A stretch of 64,000 nucleotides of DNA from Demequina gelatinilytica (GTDB lineage Bacteria; Actinomycetota; Actinomycetes; Actinomycetales; Demequinaceae). The position numbers and the translations under genes were made by a program. A model generated the notes under the pieces. That model saw only the letters and a list, made by a program, of their open reading frames with translations, did no database searches and had not been told where the DNA came from. Shown here piece after piece: positions 18,802-26,616 of the stretch. How positions within the stretch are numbered: position 1 is the stretch's first letter; the number at the start of each line of letters is the position of its first letter. Location: contig NZ_BBLV01000002.1 of NCBI RefSeq assembly GCF_000971115.1, positions 1 to 64,000 on the forward strand. The letters run 5' to 3'.

Positions 18802-19398
18802 ATGCAGGAGCAGAGACACCTGGGGTTCGAGCTGGACGCGCGCGCGTTGACCGCGCGGGCGATCACCTTGGTCAGGGTCATGTTCGCGGTGCTGGGCGCG
18901 GTCGCGCTCGCGGTCGGGATCGCGCTCATCGTGTGGCCCGGGCGCACGCTCGCGGTCGGCGCGGCGCTCGCCGGCGTCTACTTCGTGATCGCGGGCGTCG
19001 CACGCATCGCGATGGGCGTGCTGGGAGCCGCGGTGTCCGCGGGCCTGCGCTCGCTGTCGATCGTGATGGGCGTGCTCATGCTCATCGCCGGCGTGGTGAT
19101 GCTGCGCAACCTCGAGGCATCCACCGCGGTGCTGCTCATCGTGGTCGCGCTCACCGTCGGGATCGGCTGGATCATCGACGGGATCATGGTGATCCTCGAG
19201 TCGGGGAAGGCACGCTCGCGAGGGTGGGCCCTCACCTACGGCATCGTGGGCCTGCTCGCGGGCATCGCCGTGATCGCGTTCCCCGCGATGACCGCGACCG
19301 TGCTCGTGTGGATCGCTGCGGCCGTGTTCGTGCTCCTCGGCGTCGTGGGGCTGGTCCGTGCCTTCACCTTCGGCCGCGAGCTGGAGGCGACCCTGTGA
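18802..19398 (+). CDS. DUF308 (HdeD-like) membrane protein
   Basis: A 198-residue polytopic protein with six hydrophobic helices in three similar hairpins (for example LAGVYFVIAGVARIAMGVLG, MLIAGVVMLRNLEAS, AVFVLLGVVGLVRAF), typical of DUF308/HdeD proteins. HdeD is linked to acid stress in E. coli, but that role cannot be assumed here. The ATG at 18802 has AGGAG six bases upstream; a TTG one codon earlier also exists. Its TGA overlaps the GTG of the next gene (GTGA), so the two are translationally coupled. The 211-base upstream gap shares space with the divergent Lrp gene and shows no clear promoter hexamers. Confidence 0.85.
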   Translation: MQEQRHLGFELDARALTARAITLVRVMFAVLGAVALAVGIALIVWPGRTLAVGAALAGVYFVIAGVARIAMGVLGAAVSAGLRSLSIVMGVLMLIAGVVMLRNLEASTAVLLIVVALTVGIGWIIDGIMVILESGKARSRGWALTYGIVGLLAGIAVIAFPAMTATVLVWIAAAVFVLLGVVGLVRAFTFGRELEATL

Positions 19399-20594
19399 GC
19401 GCGCAGGACACCCCTGAGGTCGAGCCGGTACCGGAGGACGTGGCGCGCGCCATGGCGGCCGAGGCGGCGCTCGCCGACGAGCAGCCGCCCCCGCCGTGGC
19501 TCGACGCCGCCATCAGGCGCGCGCTCTGGCGAACCGTGCGCGTGGTGCTCGTGGTGGTGCTCGCCATCTGGATCGGCGTGCAGATGCGTCACCTGCTCGG
19601 GCTGATCGTGTTCGCGCTCTTCATCGCCCTGGCGATGCTGCCCGGCGTCACCGGCCTGCACCGGCGCTACGGCATCCGCCGCGGCGCGGCGGTCGGCCTC
19701 ATGTACCTCGCCGCCGTGGTCCTCTCGGTGTTCATGATCGGCGTCCTCATCCCCGCGATCGCGCGCTTCGCGGACTCGGTCCGCGAGTCGCTGCCCGGGT
19801 GGTCGTCCTCCCTCACCGAGTGGAGCCAGCGCGTGCTCGGCGTCCCGATCGACACCTCCGGCGCGGACTCCGCGCTGTCGAGCCTGTCGCTCGACCTGGC
19901 CAGCTGGGCTGACGAGGCGCTCGGTCTGGTGACCTCGGGGATCGGCCTGGTCTTCGACCTCTTCACGGTCGCGACCTTCGCGTTCTACATCGCGGCGCAA
20001 TGGCCGCAGATCATGCGCGCCCTCATGTCGCGCATGCCCCCGGAGCGCCAGCGCACCTTCGCGTGGATCGCGGACACCTCGATCGAGCAGACGGGCGGCT
20101 ACTTCTACTCGCGCCTGCTGCTCATGGGGGTGTGCGGCGGCCTCGCGTTCGTGGTGATGCTCCTGGTCGGGCTTCCGCTCGTGTACGCGATCCCGCTCGC
20201 GCTGTTCATGGGATTCGTGTCGGAGTTCATCCCGTTCATCGGCACCTACATCGGCGCCGCGCTGCCCATCGTGATCATCCTGGCCGTCCAGGGCCTGGTG
20301 CCCGCGCTCGTGCTGCTCGCGTGGGTGCTCGTCTACCAGCAGGCGGAGAACTACTGGCTGAGCCCGAGGTTCTCCTCCCAGACCATGGAGCTCAACGGCG
20401 CGATCGCGTTCGGTGGCGCGCTCGCGGGCGGTGCCATCGCGGGTCCGCTCGGCGCATTCATGGCGCTGCCGGTCGCGGCGCTCATCACCGCGATCGTCAA
20501 GAACTCCGGCCGCAAGTACGAGGTGATCGAGATCGACGCGCGCAGCGCTGCGGCGGAGGACGCGCCTCCGCCCCCGGCCGGCGAGGACGGATAG
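19395..20594 (+). CDS. AI-2E family (TqsA/PerM-like) transporter
   Basis: A 399-residue integral membrane protein of the AI-2 exporter superfamily: a cytoplasmic acidic N-terminus, a two-helix start (VRVVLVVVLAIWIG; LIVFALFIALAMLPG), a large loop with amphipathic segments, and the conserved C-terminal half with PLVYAIPLALFMGFVSEFIPFIGTYIG and YQQAENYWLSPRFSS. The family moves small organic solutes or sodium; the substrate is unknown here. GTG start overlaps the upstream stop. A perfect 18-bp hairpin directly after the stop ends this unit and that of the convergent FKBP gene. Confidence 0.9.
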   Translation: MSAQDTPEVEPVPEDVARAMAAEAALADEQPPPPWLDAAIRRALWRTVRVVLVVVLAIWIGVQMRHLLGLIVFALFIALAMLPGVTGLHRRYGIRRGAAVGLMYLAAVVLSVFMIGVLIPAIARFADSVRESLPGWSSSLTEWSQRVLGVPIDTSGADSALSSLSLDLASWADEALGLVTSGIGLVFDLFTVATFAFYIAAQWPQIMRALMSRMPPERQRTFAWIADTSIEQTGGYFYSRLLLMGVCGGLAFVVMLLVGLPLVYAIPLALFMGFVSEFIPFIGTYIGAALPIVIILAVQGLVPALVLLAWVLVYQQAENYWLSPRFSSQTMELNGAIAFGGALAGGAIAGPLGAFMALPVAALITAIVKNSGRKYEVIEIDARSAAAEDAPPPPAGEDG

Positions 20595-20633
20595 ACGACG
20601 AAGGGCCCCGGCGATGCCGGGGCCCTTCGTCGT
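20595..20633. terminator. Bidirectional intrinsic terminator hairpin
   Basis: A perfect 18-bp stem (20595-20612 with 20616-20633) and a 3-base loop lie between the convergent AI-2E and FKBP genes, one base after the TAG of the former. There is no poly-U tract, usual for actinobacterial terminators. Confidence 0.85.
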
Positions 20634-20645
20634 GAAGCGCGCTGA

Positions 20646-21593
20646 TCAGGCGGCCGCGACCACGTCCACCACGAAGGCGAGCGTCGAGCCCGCGGGGATC
20701 GCGTCGAGGTCCTGGTCGCCGTAGCCGAGGTCCGGCGGGACGATGACGAGCACCTGGCTGCCGACCGTCACGCCCTCGAGACCCTGGACCCAGCCCTCGA
20801 TGAGCTGGTCCGAGGTGAGGCGGAACATCGCGGAAGAGCCGGTGCCCCACGACGAGTCGAAGGTGTCCTCGCCCTTCCAGACCCAGCCGCTGTAGTTGAC
20901 CCACACGAGGTCGCCCTTCTCGACCGTCTCGCCGTCACCCTCGATGAGGGTCTGCGACACCAGCTCCGAGGGCTTCTTGGCCCCGCTGAAGTCGATGCTC
21001 GGCGCGCCCGTGTCGTCGAGCGTCACCGTCGGCAGGCCCTCGACCGCGTCGACCGACGCGCCCTCGGCACGCTCGAGCGGCGAGACCGCGGCGGAGGCCG
21101 TGACAGCCATGACGCGCGTCGGGACGTCCTCCGAGGAGGTGTCCGGGAAGGCGTAGAGGAACTGGTCGCCCACGTTCGCGCCCACGATCTCGGTGTAGAG
21201 CTCGTCGATGACCTGGCCCTCCTCCATCGGGACGGCCTCGGGCATGCCCGTGTCGTAGGTCGAGTAGTAGACCGAGGCGTCCGAGCCCGTGTAGACCACG
21301 TAGTCGAGCACCACCTGCTGGCCCTCCTCGATGACCTCGCCATCGCCGTCGGCCACGTGCAGGAGCGCGGTGTCGCCGACGGTCAGGGGGCTCTCGAAGG
21401 TCAGCTCGGGGATGCCATCCGCATCCGCCCACTCGATCGACGAGAGCGCAGCGAGGTCCGCCTCGGACGTCTGCGACTCCGCGGCCGCCGACGCCGAGGG
21501 CGACGGGTCCGCGTCGGAGGCGGGGCTGCACGCGGCGAGGCCGAGCATGGCCACCGAGCCGAGCGCGACCGCGGCCAGCTTGTTCTTCTTCAT
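20646..21593 (-). CDS. FKBP-type peptidyl-prolyl isomerase lipoprotein
   Basis: A 315-residue predicted lipoprotein with signal sequence and lipobox LGLAAC (Cys22), a Ser/Ala-rich spacer, then two FKBP-type domains. The second (about 205-315) is well formed (LVWVNYSGWVWKGEDTFDSSW ... LGYGDQDLDAIPAGSTLAFVVD). The first (about 65-170) keeps the overall beta pattern but has lost the usual FDSS and GYG active-site features and is probably structural. It likely assists folding of exported proteins outside the membrane. GAGGAG sits five bases before the ATG. A hairpin-forming palindrome lies in the 5' leader at 21624-21644. Confidence 0.92.
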   Translation of the reverse strand: MKKNKLAAVALGSVAMLGLAACSPASDADPSPSASAAAESQTSEADLAALSSIEWADADGIPELTFESPLTVGDTALLHVADGDGEVIEEGQQVVLDYVVYTGSDASVYYSTYDTGMPEAVPMEEGQVIDELYTEIVGANVGDQFLYAFPDTSSEDVPTRVMAVTASAAVSPLERAEGASVDAVEGLPTVTLDDTGAPSIDFSGAKKPSELVSQTLIEGDGETVEKGDLVWVNYSGWVWKGEDTFDSSWGTGSSAMFRLTSDQLIEGWVQGLEGVTVGSQVLVIVPPDLGYGDQDLDAIPAGSTLAFVVDVVAAA

Positions 21594-21623
21594 GGATCTC
21601 CTCACGGGGGGTGTCCAGGACGT

Positions 21624-21644
21624 GCATGCCCTGGACGGGCATGC
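21624..21644. promoter_or_regulatory. Inverted repeat in the leader of the FKBP lipoprotein gene
   Basis: GCATGCCC-N5-GGGCATGC, perfect 8-bp arms, 31-51 bases upstream of the ATG at 21593. A second repeat, GGGAACC-N16-GGTTCCC, lies at 21656-21685. The first could be a leader hairpin or an operator, the second an operator. No known regulator recognised. Confidence 0.4.
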
Positions 21645-21786
21645 GGCTTCGCCATGGGAACCGATGGGCGTCCGCGAGGGTTCCCGGTCCGGCCGCATCC
21701 TGACGCAGCCGTGACCCCGCAAGCGGGCACCCGTTCAGGGTACCCGGCCCCCGGTGCACCCCCCGCCTGTGCGCCTGGGAGTTTGC

Positions 21787-22521
21787 TCAGAGTTCCCGAT
21801 GCACCACCTGCGCCGAGGCCTGCGCCGTCGCGAGCATGAGGATCTGGTCGATGTTGACGTGCTTGGGGCGGGACGCGACCCAGCGCACCGCGTCGGCGAT
21901 GTCCTCGGCGCTCATCGGGGTGACGCCTTCGTAGACCTTCGCGGCCTTGTCGGCATCGCCGCCGAAGCGCACCAGCGAGAACTCGGTCTCCACCATGCCG
22001 GGGTCGATCTCGCTCACGCGGACCGGCTGGCCGAGCAGCTCGATGCGCAGCACGCGGGTCATCGCGGCAACCGCGTGCTTCGCGGCGTTGTACCCGCCGC
22101 CGCCCTTGTAGGGCTCGCGCGCGGCGATCGAGCCGATGTTGATGACCTGGCCGTCCCCGGACGCGACGAGCTTGGGCAGCAGCGCCTTGGTCACGCGCAA
22201 CGTGCCGAGCACGTTGACGTCGTACATCCACTGCCACTCGTCGATGTCGCCCTCGGCGATCGAGGTGGTGCCGAGCGCACCGCCGGCGTTGTTGAGGAGC
22301 AGGTCGCAGGACTCGATCCGGGCAGCGAACGCGTCCACCGACTCCTGATCGGTGACATCGAGAGCGATGGCCGTGCCGCCGATCTCCGCCGCGAGCGCCT
22401 CGAGACGGTCCACGCGGCGCGCCCCGATCACCACGTGCCATCCGTCGGCCGCGAGGGCGCGCGCGCTGGCCGCGCCGATCCCGCTGCTGGCTCCCGTGAC
22501 GACCGCCGTGCGCTGTGACAT
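21787..22521 (-). CDS. Short-chain dehydrogenase/reductase (YdfG-like)
   Basis: A classical SDR of 244 residues: the cofactor loop GASSGIG (11-17), LDVTD acidic patch, NNAG (structural), catalytic Ser in NIGSIAA, and YNAAK (Tyr/Lys). The C-terminal part (DPGMVETEFSLVRFGGD) and overall match resemble YdfG/serine dehydrogenase-type SDRs that oxidise 3-hydroxy acids such as L-allo-threonine with NADP, so this is a reasonable guess, but the substrate is unproven. The ribosome-binding site AGGAGG overlaps the stop of a small upstream ORF, which suggests coupled expression. Confidence 0.9.
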   Translation of the reverse strand: MSQRTAVVTGASSGIGAASARALAADGWHVVIGARRVDRLEALAAEIGGTAIALDVTDQESVDAFAARIESCDLLLNNAGGALGTTSIAEGDIDEWQWMYDVNVLGTLRVTKALLPKLVASGDGQVINIGSIAAREPYKGGGGYNAAKHAVAAMTRVLRIELLGQPVRVSEIDPGMVETEFSLVRFGGDADKAAKVYEGVTPMSAEDIADAVRWVASRPKHVNIDQILMLATAQASAQVVHREL

Positions 22522-22523
22522 CT

Positions 22524-22715
22524 CTACCTCCTGTCGGGCCGCGCCCGATGCGCGGCGTACCCCTCAAGCCTGTCTGGCCCCCGAGCCGGGAGCCAGGTCC
22601 AGACGATGCCACAGCCCGGGTGCCACCGTGTTTCCCCGACGTAACTTCTGGCCGCCGTCTTCGCCCCGACGTGGACCTGGCCGGACGGGCACGGGTCCAG
22701 CACGATGCGTGTCAT
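22524..22715 (-). CDS. Putative 63-residue small protein coupled to the SDR gene
   Basis: A possible small gene. Its ATG follows AGGAGG with three-base spacing, and its TAG is two bases before the SDR ATG and overlaps the SDR ribosome-binding site. The first twenty or so codons nearly all end in G or C, as in real genes here; later codons are less biased. The product begins MTRIVLDPCPSGQVHVGAK and has two Cys, two Trp and a basic C-terminus, with no recognised domain. It leaves only 36 bases to the divergent TSUP gene, which is tight for two promoters, so it may instead be leader sequence. Confidence 0.42.
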   Translation of the reverse strand: MTRIVLDPCPSGQVHVGAKTAARSYVGETRWHPGCGIVWTWLPARGPDRLEGYAAHRARPDRR

Positions 22716-22751
22716 GGTCCTCCTGCCCTGCCCGCCGCCCGGAGAGGTCCG

Positions 22752-23486
22752 GTGACCGCCCTCGCGTGGACGGCCGCCTCGCTCGTGGTCGTGCTGGCCA
22801 CGGTGGTGCAGGCCGCGACGGGCATGGGGTTCGGGATCGTCGCGGTGCCGCTGCTGGTGCTCGTCGCGCCCGAGCTGGGCATCGGCGCGGTGCTCGCCAT
22901 CACCGTGGTGGTGATGTGCGCGGTGGCGTGGACGGAGCGCCGGTGGCTGAGCGTGCCCGACCTGGTCCGCACCTCCGTCGCCGCGGTTCCCGGCATCCTC
23001 GTCGGGACCGCGATCGCACGCGTGACCCCCGAGGCCGCGACCCAGGTGACCGTCGGAGCCGTCGTCGCCGCCGCATCGGCCCTGTCCCTGCTGGCGTGGA
23101 GGGCACGCATGACGCCCGCGTCCATCGCCGCGGCCGGCGCGCTCGGAGGGGCGCTCACCCCGATCGCCGCGCTGCCGGGCCCGCCGATGGCCGTGGTGTA
23201 CCGGCCCGACGACGTACGGACCATGCGCTCGACCCTGTCCGCGTACTTCGCCGTGACATCCGCCCTGTCGCTCGCGTCGCTATCCTTGGCGCGAGCCGGC
23301 GAGGGCGCCGTCACCCTGGGGGCCGATGCGCTCTCCGGGCTCGCACTGACGCCCGCCGTGATCGTGGGCGCGCTCGTGTCGGCGCCGCTCGTGCGGAGGC
23401 TGCCCCCCGGCGTGGTGCGGACCGGTGCGCTCGTGCTGTCGCTCGTGTCGGGCATCGTGCTCGCGGCGCGAGGGGTGACGGCATGA
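22752..23486 (+). CDS. TSUP family (TauE/SafE) membrane transporter
   Basis: A 244-residue polytopic protein with about eight helices in two halves and the family motif TGMGFGIVAVPLL after the first helix and GGALTPIAALPGPPMAVVY at mid-length. TSUP members export sulfite, sulfonates or related organosulfur anions; the actual substrate is not visible. GTG start with GAGAGG upstream; earlier in-frame starts run antisense to the small ORF. Its stop overlaps the first possible start of the MocR gene (ATGA), so transporter and regulator are co-transcribed. See the findings for a taurine/sulfonate hypothesis. Confidence 0.85.
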   Translation: MTALAWTAASLVVVLATVVQAATGMGFGIVAVPLLVLVAPELGIGAVLAITVVVMCAVAWTERRWLSVPDLVRTSVAAVPGILVGTAIARVTPEAATQVTVGAVVAAASALSLLAWRARMTPASIAAAGALGGALTPIAALPGPPMAVVYRPDDVRTMRSTLSAYFAVTSALSLASLSLARAGEGAVTLGADALSGLALTPAVIVGALVSAPLVRRLPPGVVRTGALVLSLVSGIVLAARGVTA

Positions 23487-25057
23487 CGCCGGCACGTCCC
23501 TCAGGAGGTTCCCCGGTGATCGACGACCTGCACGGCGAGACCGATGCAGCCATCGGCGCGCGCGCTCGCCAGTACATCGACCCGGACAGCCGCGAACCGC
23601 TGTTCCAGCAGGTGCGGCGCTTCCTCGAGCAGTCGCTGCTCGAGGGACGCTTCAGGCCCAACCGGCCGCTGCCCTCGTCCCGCCATCTCGCGGGCGTGCT
23701 CGGGGTGTCGCGCAACACCGTCTCCGCGGCGTACCAGGAGCTCACGGCGCTCGGGCTCATCGAGTCGCGGCCGCGCTCAGGGCTGTACCCCGCCACCGAG
23801 CGGATCGCCGCGACGCCCGTGAGCGGGGCCGCGTCCGCGGCCCCGGCGCGCCCCTCGCGCTCGCGCCCCGTCCCCACGGGGCAGGTCGACTGGGCCGCTC
23901 GCCTTCCCCGGCCGCTCGGCGAGGACCTCCAGCACGCGGCCGCGCACGCCGACTGGCACCGCTACCCCTTCCCGTTCCTTCCCGGCCAGCCCGAGCTCGC
24001 GACCTTCCCCGCGCGGGCGTGGCTGCGCTCGCTCAACGACGCGCTCGCGGGTCCGCACCTCGCGCGCAGCTTGCGCGACTCGGTCGACGGCGACGACGAC
24101 CTCCTGGTCCAGGCGCTGTGCCGCGAGATCCTGCCGCCCCGCGGGATGTCGGTGACGCCGTCCGAGGTGATCATCACCAACGGCGCGCAGCAGGCCCTCT
24201 CGCTGCTCGCGGACCTGCTGATCCACGAGGGCGACACCGTCAGCGTGGAGAATCCCGGCTACGTCGATGCGTGGCACATCTTCAGGAACGCCGGCGCGAC
24301 GCTGCACCCCATCGAGGTCGACAGCGGCGGCGCACGCGTCTCGCGCGCCGATGCCGCGCGGTCCGAGTTCGTGTACCTCACGCCGAGCCACCACCACCCG
24401 ACCGCCGTCACCACCACCTACGCGCGGCGCGCCGCGATCCTGCGTGCCGCGCAGAGCGAGGATGCGCTGGTGATCGAGGACGACTTCGACTCGGAGGTGC
24501 GGTTCAAGGGCCGCCCGACCCCGTCGCTCAAGTCGCTCGACCGCACCGGCCGCGTCATCTACGTCGGCACCTTCTCGAAGTTCGTGGCGCCGGGGCTGCG
24601 GCTCGGGTTCGTGGTCGCCGATGCGGCGCTGATCAGCGCGCTGCGCGAGCGCCGGCGCTACCTCACCAAGCATCCGTCCGGGCATCTCCAGCGCGCGCTC
24701 GGCCTCTTCATCGAGTCCGGGGAGTACCACCGCGCGCTGCGCCAGCACCGCCGCCACCTGGCCCGCAAGTACGAGACGCTCATGGAGGAGCTCGAGCGCC
24801 ACCTGCCGTTCGAGCTGCCGCCGGTCCCGGCGGGCGGCCTCAGCGTCTGGCTCAACGGACCCGCCGGCTTCGATGGCACACGCGTGACGGAGCTCGCGCG
24901 CCGACGCGGCGTCATCGTCGACGCCGGCGAGCGCTTCTACCTTCAGGACGCGCGTCGCGACGCGATCCGCATCGGCTTCAACGCGATCGCCCTCCAGGCG
25001 ATCCCGCGCGGTGTCGAGCTCCTGGCGGAGGCCATCCGCGAGCAGCTCGCGGAGTAG
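23483..25057 (+). CDS. MocR-type transcriptional regulator (GntR-wHTH fused to aminotransferase fold)
   Basis: A 524-residue MocR-family protein: a GntR winged helix near residues 35-105 (PSSRHLAGVLGVSRNTVSAAY) joined by an Ala/Pro/Arg linker to a fold-type I aminotransferase domain with the PLP lysine in GTFSKFVAPGLRLGF and EDDFDSEVR for cofactor binding. Such proteins sense an aldehyde- or amine-type effector through PLP. Two starts are credible: ATG 23483, overlapping the TSUP stop, or GTG 23516, which has a perfect AGGAGG seven bases upstream and gives 513 residues. It converges on a class III aminotransferase operon. Family relatives include PdxR, GabR and TauR; which applies is not visible. 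Confidence 0.9.
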   Translation: MTPARPSGGSPVIDDLHGETDAAIGARARQYIDPDSREPLFQQVRRFLEQSLLEGRFRPNRPLPSSRHLAGVLGVSRNTVSAAYQELTALGLIESRPRSGLYPATERIAATPVSGAASAAPARPSRSRPVPTGQVDWAARLPRPLGEDLQHAAAHADWHRYPFPFLPGQPELATFPARAWLRSLNDALAGPHLARSLRDSVDGDDDLLVQALCREILPPRGMSVTPSEVIITNGAQQALSLLADLLIHEGDTVSVENPGYVDAWHIFRNAGATLHPIEVDSGGARVSRADAARSEFVYLTPSHHHPTAVTTTYARRAAILRAAQSEDALVIEDDFDSEVRFKGRPTPSLKSLDRTGRVIYVGTFSKFVAPGLRLGFVVADAALISALRERRRYLTKHPSGHLQRALGLFIESGEYHRALRQHRRHLARKYETLMEELERHLPFELPPVPAGGLSVWLNGPAGFDGTRVTELARRRGVIVDAGERFYLQDARRDAIRIGFNAIALQAIPRGVELLAEAIREQLAE

Positions 25058-25066
25058 CCCCTCCCG

Positions 25067-25169
25067 CCCCGACACTCCCAACGGATCTCGCGCCGACACG
25101 CCGGCCGCCACCCGCGCATCGTCCCCTCTCACCGGCGTGTCGCCGCGAGATCCGTTGCCGCTGTCAGGG
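25067..25169. repeat. 103-bp long-inverted-repeat intergenic element, copy 1
   Basis: Two 38-bp arms (25067-25104 and 25132-25169) pair with about six mismatches, around a 27-base centre that contains GCGCATCGTCCC. The inner 26 bp of the arms, starting CAACGGATCTCGCG, match except for one base. An element of identical length and arm sequence, in the opposite orientation, is at 60304-60406. It lies just after the MocR stop. Confidence 0.8.
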
Positions 25170-25180
25170 ATCGGGACGCA

Positions 25181-25213
25181 CGAAGGGGGCCGGCGCGATG
25201 CCGGCCCCCTTCG
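25181..25213. terminator. Intrinsic terminator hairpin
   Basis: A perfect 14-bp stem, CGAAGGGGGCCGGC (25181-25194) with its complement at 25200-25213, and a 5-base loop, placed 11 bases beyond the aminotransferase stop on the minus strand and usable from both sides. Confidence 0.85.
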
Positions 25214-25223
25214 CGCGTGACGG

Positions 25224-26591
25224 CTAGACGAGCGCCGGCTCGCGCACGCCCTCGTACGCCGCGTCCGCCACCTCGAGCGCCTTGTCCAGGATCGCGAGGC
25301 CCTCGCGGGCCTCCTCGTCCGACAGGTTGCACGGGGGGCAGAGGTGGATGCGGTGGAACTGGTTGAAGAGCAGCAGCCCGTCCTGCTTCGCGGCGCCGAG
25401 CACGCCGGTCACGGCGGGCGATGCGCCGCCGTACGGCGCCAGCGGCTCCTTGGTCTCGCGGTCCTTGACCAGGTCCAGCGCCCAGAACACGCCCAGGCCG
25501 CGGACATCGCCCACCGACGGATGCCGCTCCGCCATCGCACGCAGCTCGGGTCCGAACACCTCCGCGCCCAGGCGCGCAGCGTTCTCCACCACCTGCTCCT
25601 CGTGCATCGCGGTGATGGTCGCGACCGCGGCCGCCGCGGCGAGCGGGTGGCCCGAGTACGTGAGCCCGCCGGGGAACGCGCGCTCGTCGAACGTCGCCGC
25701 GATCTCGTCGCGGATGATGACGCCGCCCATGGGCACGTAGCCGGAGTTCACGCCCTTCGCGAACGTGATGAGGTCCGGCGTGATGCCGTAGTGGTCGATC
25801 GCGAACCATGCCCCCGTACGGCCGAAGCCGGCCATGACCTCGTCGCAGATCATGACGATCCCGAAGCGGTCGCACAGCTCGCGCACCCCCGCGAGGTACC
25901 CCGGCGGAGGCGGCATGATGCCCGATGTGCCGGGCACCGTCTCGAGGACGATGGACGCGATGGTCGACGGACCCTCGAACGTGATCATCTGCTCGAGGTG
26001 CTCGAGCGCGCGCTCGCACTCCTCCTGCTCGGTGGTCGCGTTGAACACCGTGCGGTAGAGGAACGGCCCGAAGAAGTGGACCGTGCCCGCGGGCACGAAT
26101 TCGTTGGGGAAGCGACGCGGGTCGCCGGTGACCTGGATGGCAGTCGCGGTCGAGCCGTGGTAGCTGCGGTACTGCGACATCACCTTGGTACGGCCAGTGT
26201 GCAGCCGCGCCATGCGGATCGCGTTCTCGATCGACTCCGCGCCGCCGTTGGTGAAGAACACCTTGTTCATGCCTTCGGGCGCGAGGTCGGTGATGAGCTT
26301 GGCGGCGAGCGACCGCTTGTCGTTCGCGTGCGCCGGGGCGATGGTGGCGAGCGTGGCCGCCTGCTCCTGGATCGCCGCGACGACCTTCGGGTGCTGGTGG
26401 CCCACGTTCGTGTAGACCAGCTGCGACGAGAAGTCGAGGTAGCGCTTGCCGTCGGCGTCCCACAGGTAGGACCCCTCGCCCCCGGTGATCACCATCGGGT
26501 CGAGCGGCTTCTGCGCCGACCACGAGTGGAACACGTGAGCGCGGTCCAGCGTGTAGGTCTCCTGGCCCTCGGGGCTGGTGGGGATAGGCAT
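25224..26591 (-). CDS. Class III PLP-dependent aminotransferase
   Basis: A 455-residue fold-type I, class III (omega-amino acid) aminotransferase. Visible are the dimer-interface N-terminus with GSYLWDADGKRYLDF, the phosphate-binding GGAESIENAIRMAR, SYHGST, the DEVMAGFGRTG aspartate that holds the pyridine ring, and the PLP lysine in FAKGVNSGYVPMG. It resembles taurine-, beta-alanine- or GABA-type transaminases; the donor cannot be decided. AAGGAG precedes the ATG. It is the last gene of the ABC importer-amidohydrolase operon (25 bases after the amidohydrolase), suggesting that the imported compound is hydrolysed and its amine removed. Confidence 0.92.
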   Translation of the reverse strand: MPIPTSPEGQETYTLDRAHVFHSWSAQKPLDPMVITGGEGSYLWDADGKRYLDFSSQLVYTNVGHQHPKVVAAIQEQAATLATIAPAHANDKRSLAAKLITDLAPEGMNKVFFTNGGAESIENAIRMARLHTGRTKVMSQYRSYHGSTATAIQVTGDPRRFPNEFVPAGTVHFFGPFLYRTVFNATTEQEECERALEHLEQMITFEGPSTIASIVLETVPGTSGIMPPPPGYLAGVRELCDRFGIVMICDEVMAGFGRTGAWFAIDHYGITPDLITFAKGVNSGYVPMGGVIIRDEIAATFDERAFPGGLTYSGHPLAAAAAVATITAMHEEQVVENAARLGAEVFGPELRAMAERHPSVGDVRGLGVFWALDLVKDRETKEPLAPYGGASPAVTGVLGAAKQDGLLLFNQFHRIHLCPPCNLSDEEAREGLAILDKALEVADAAYEGVREPALV

Positions 26592-26616
26592 CTCAGTCTC
26601 CTTCGGAGGTACCGGG

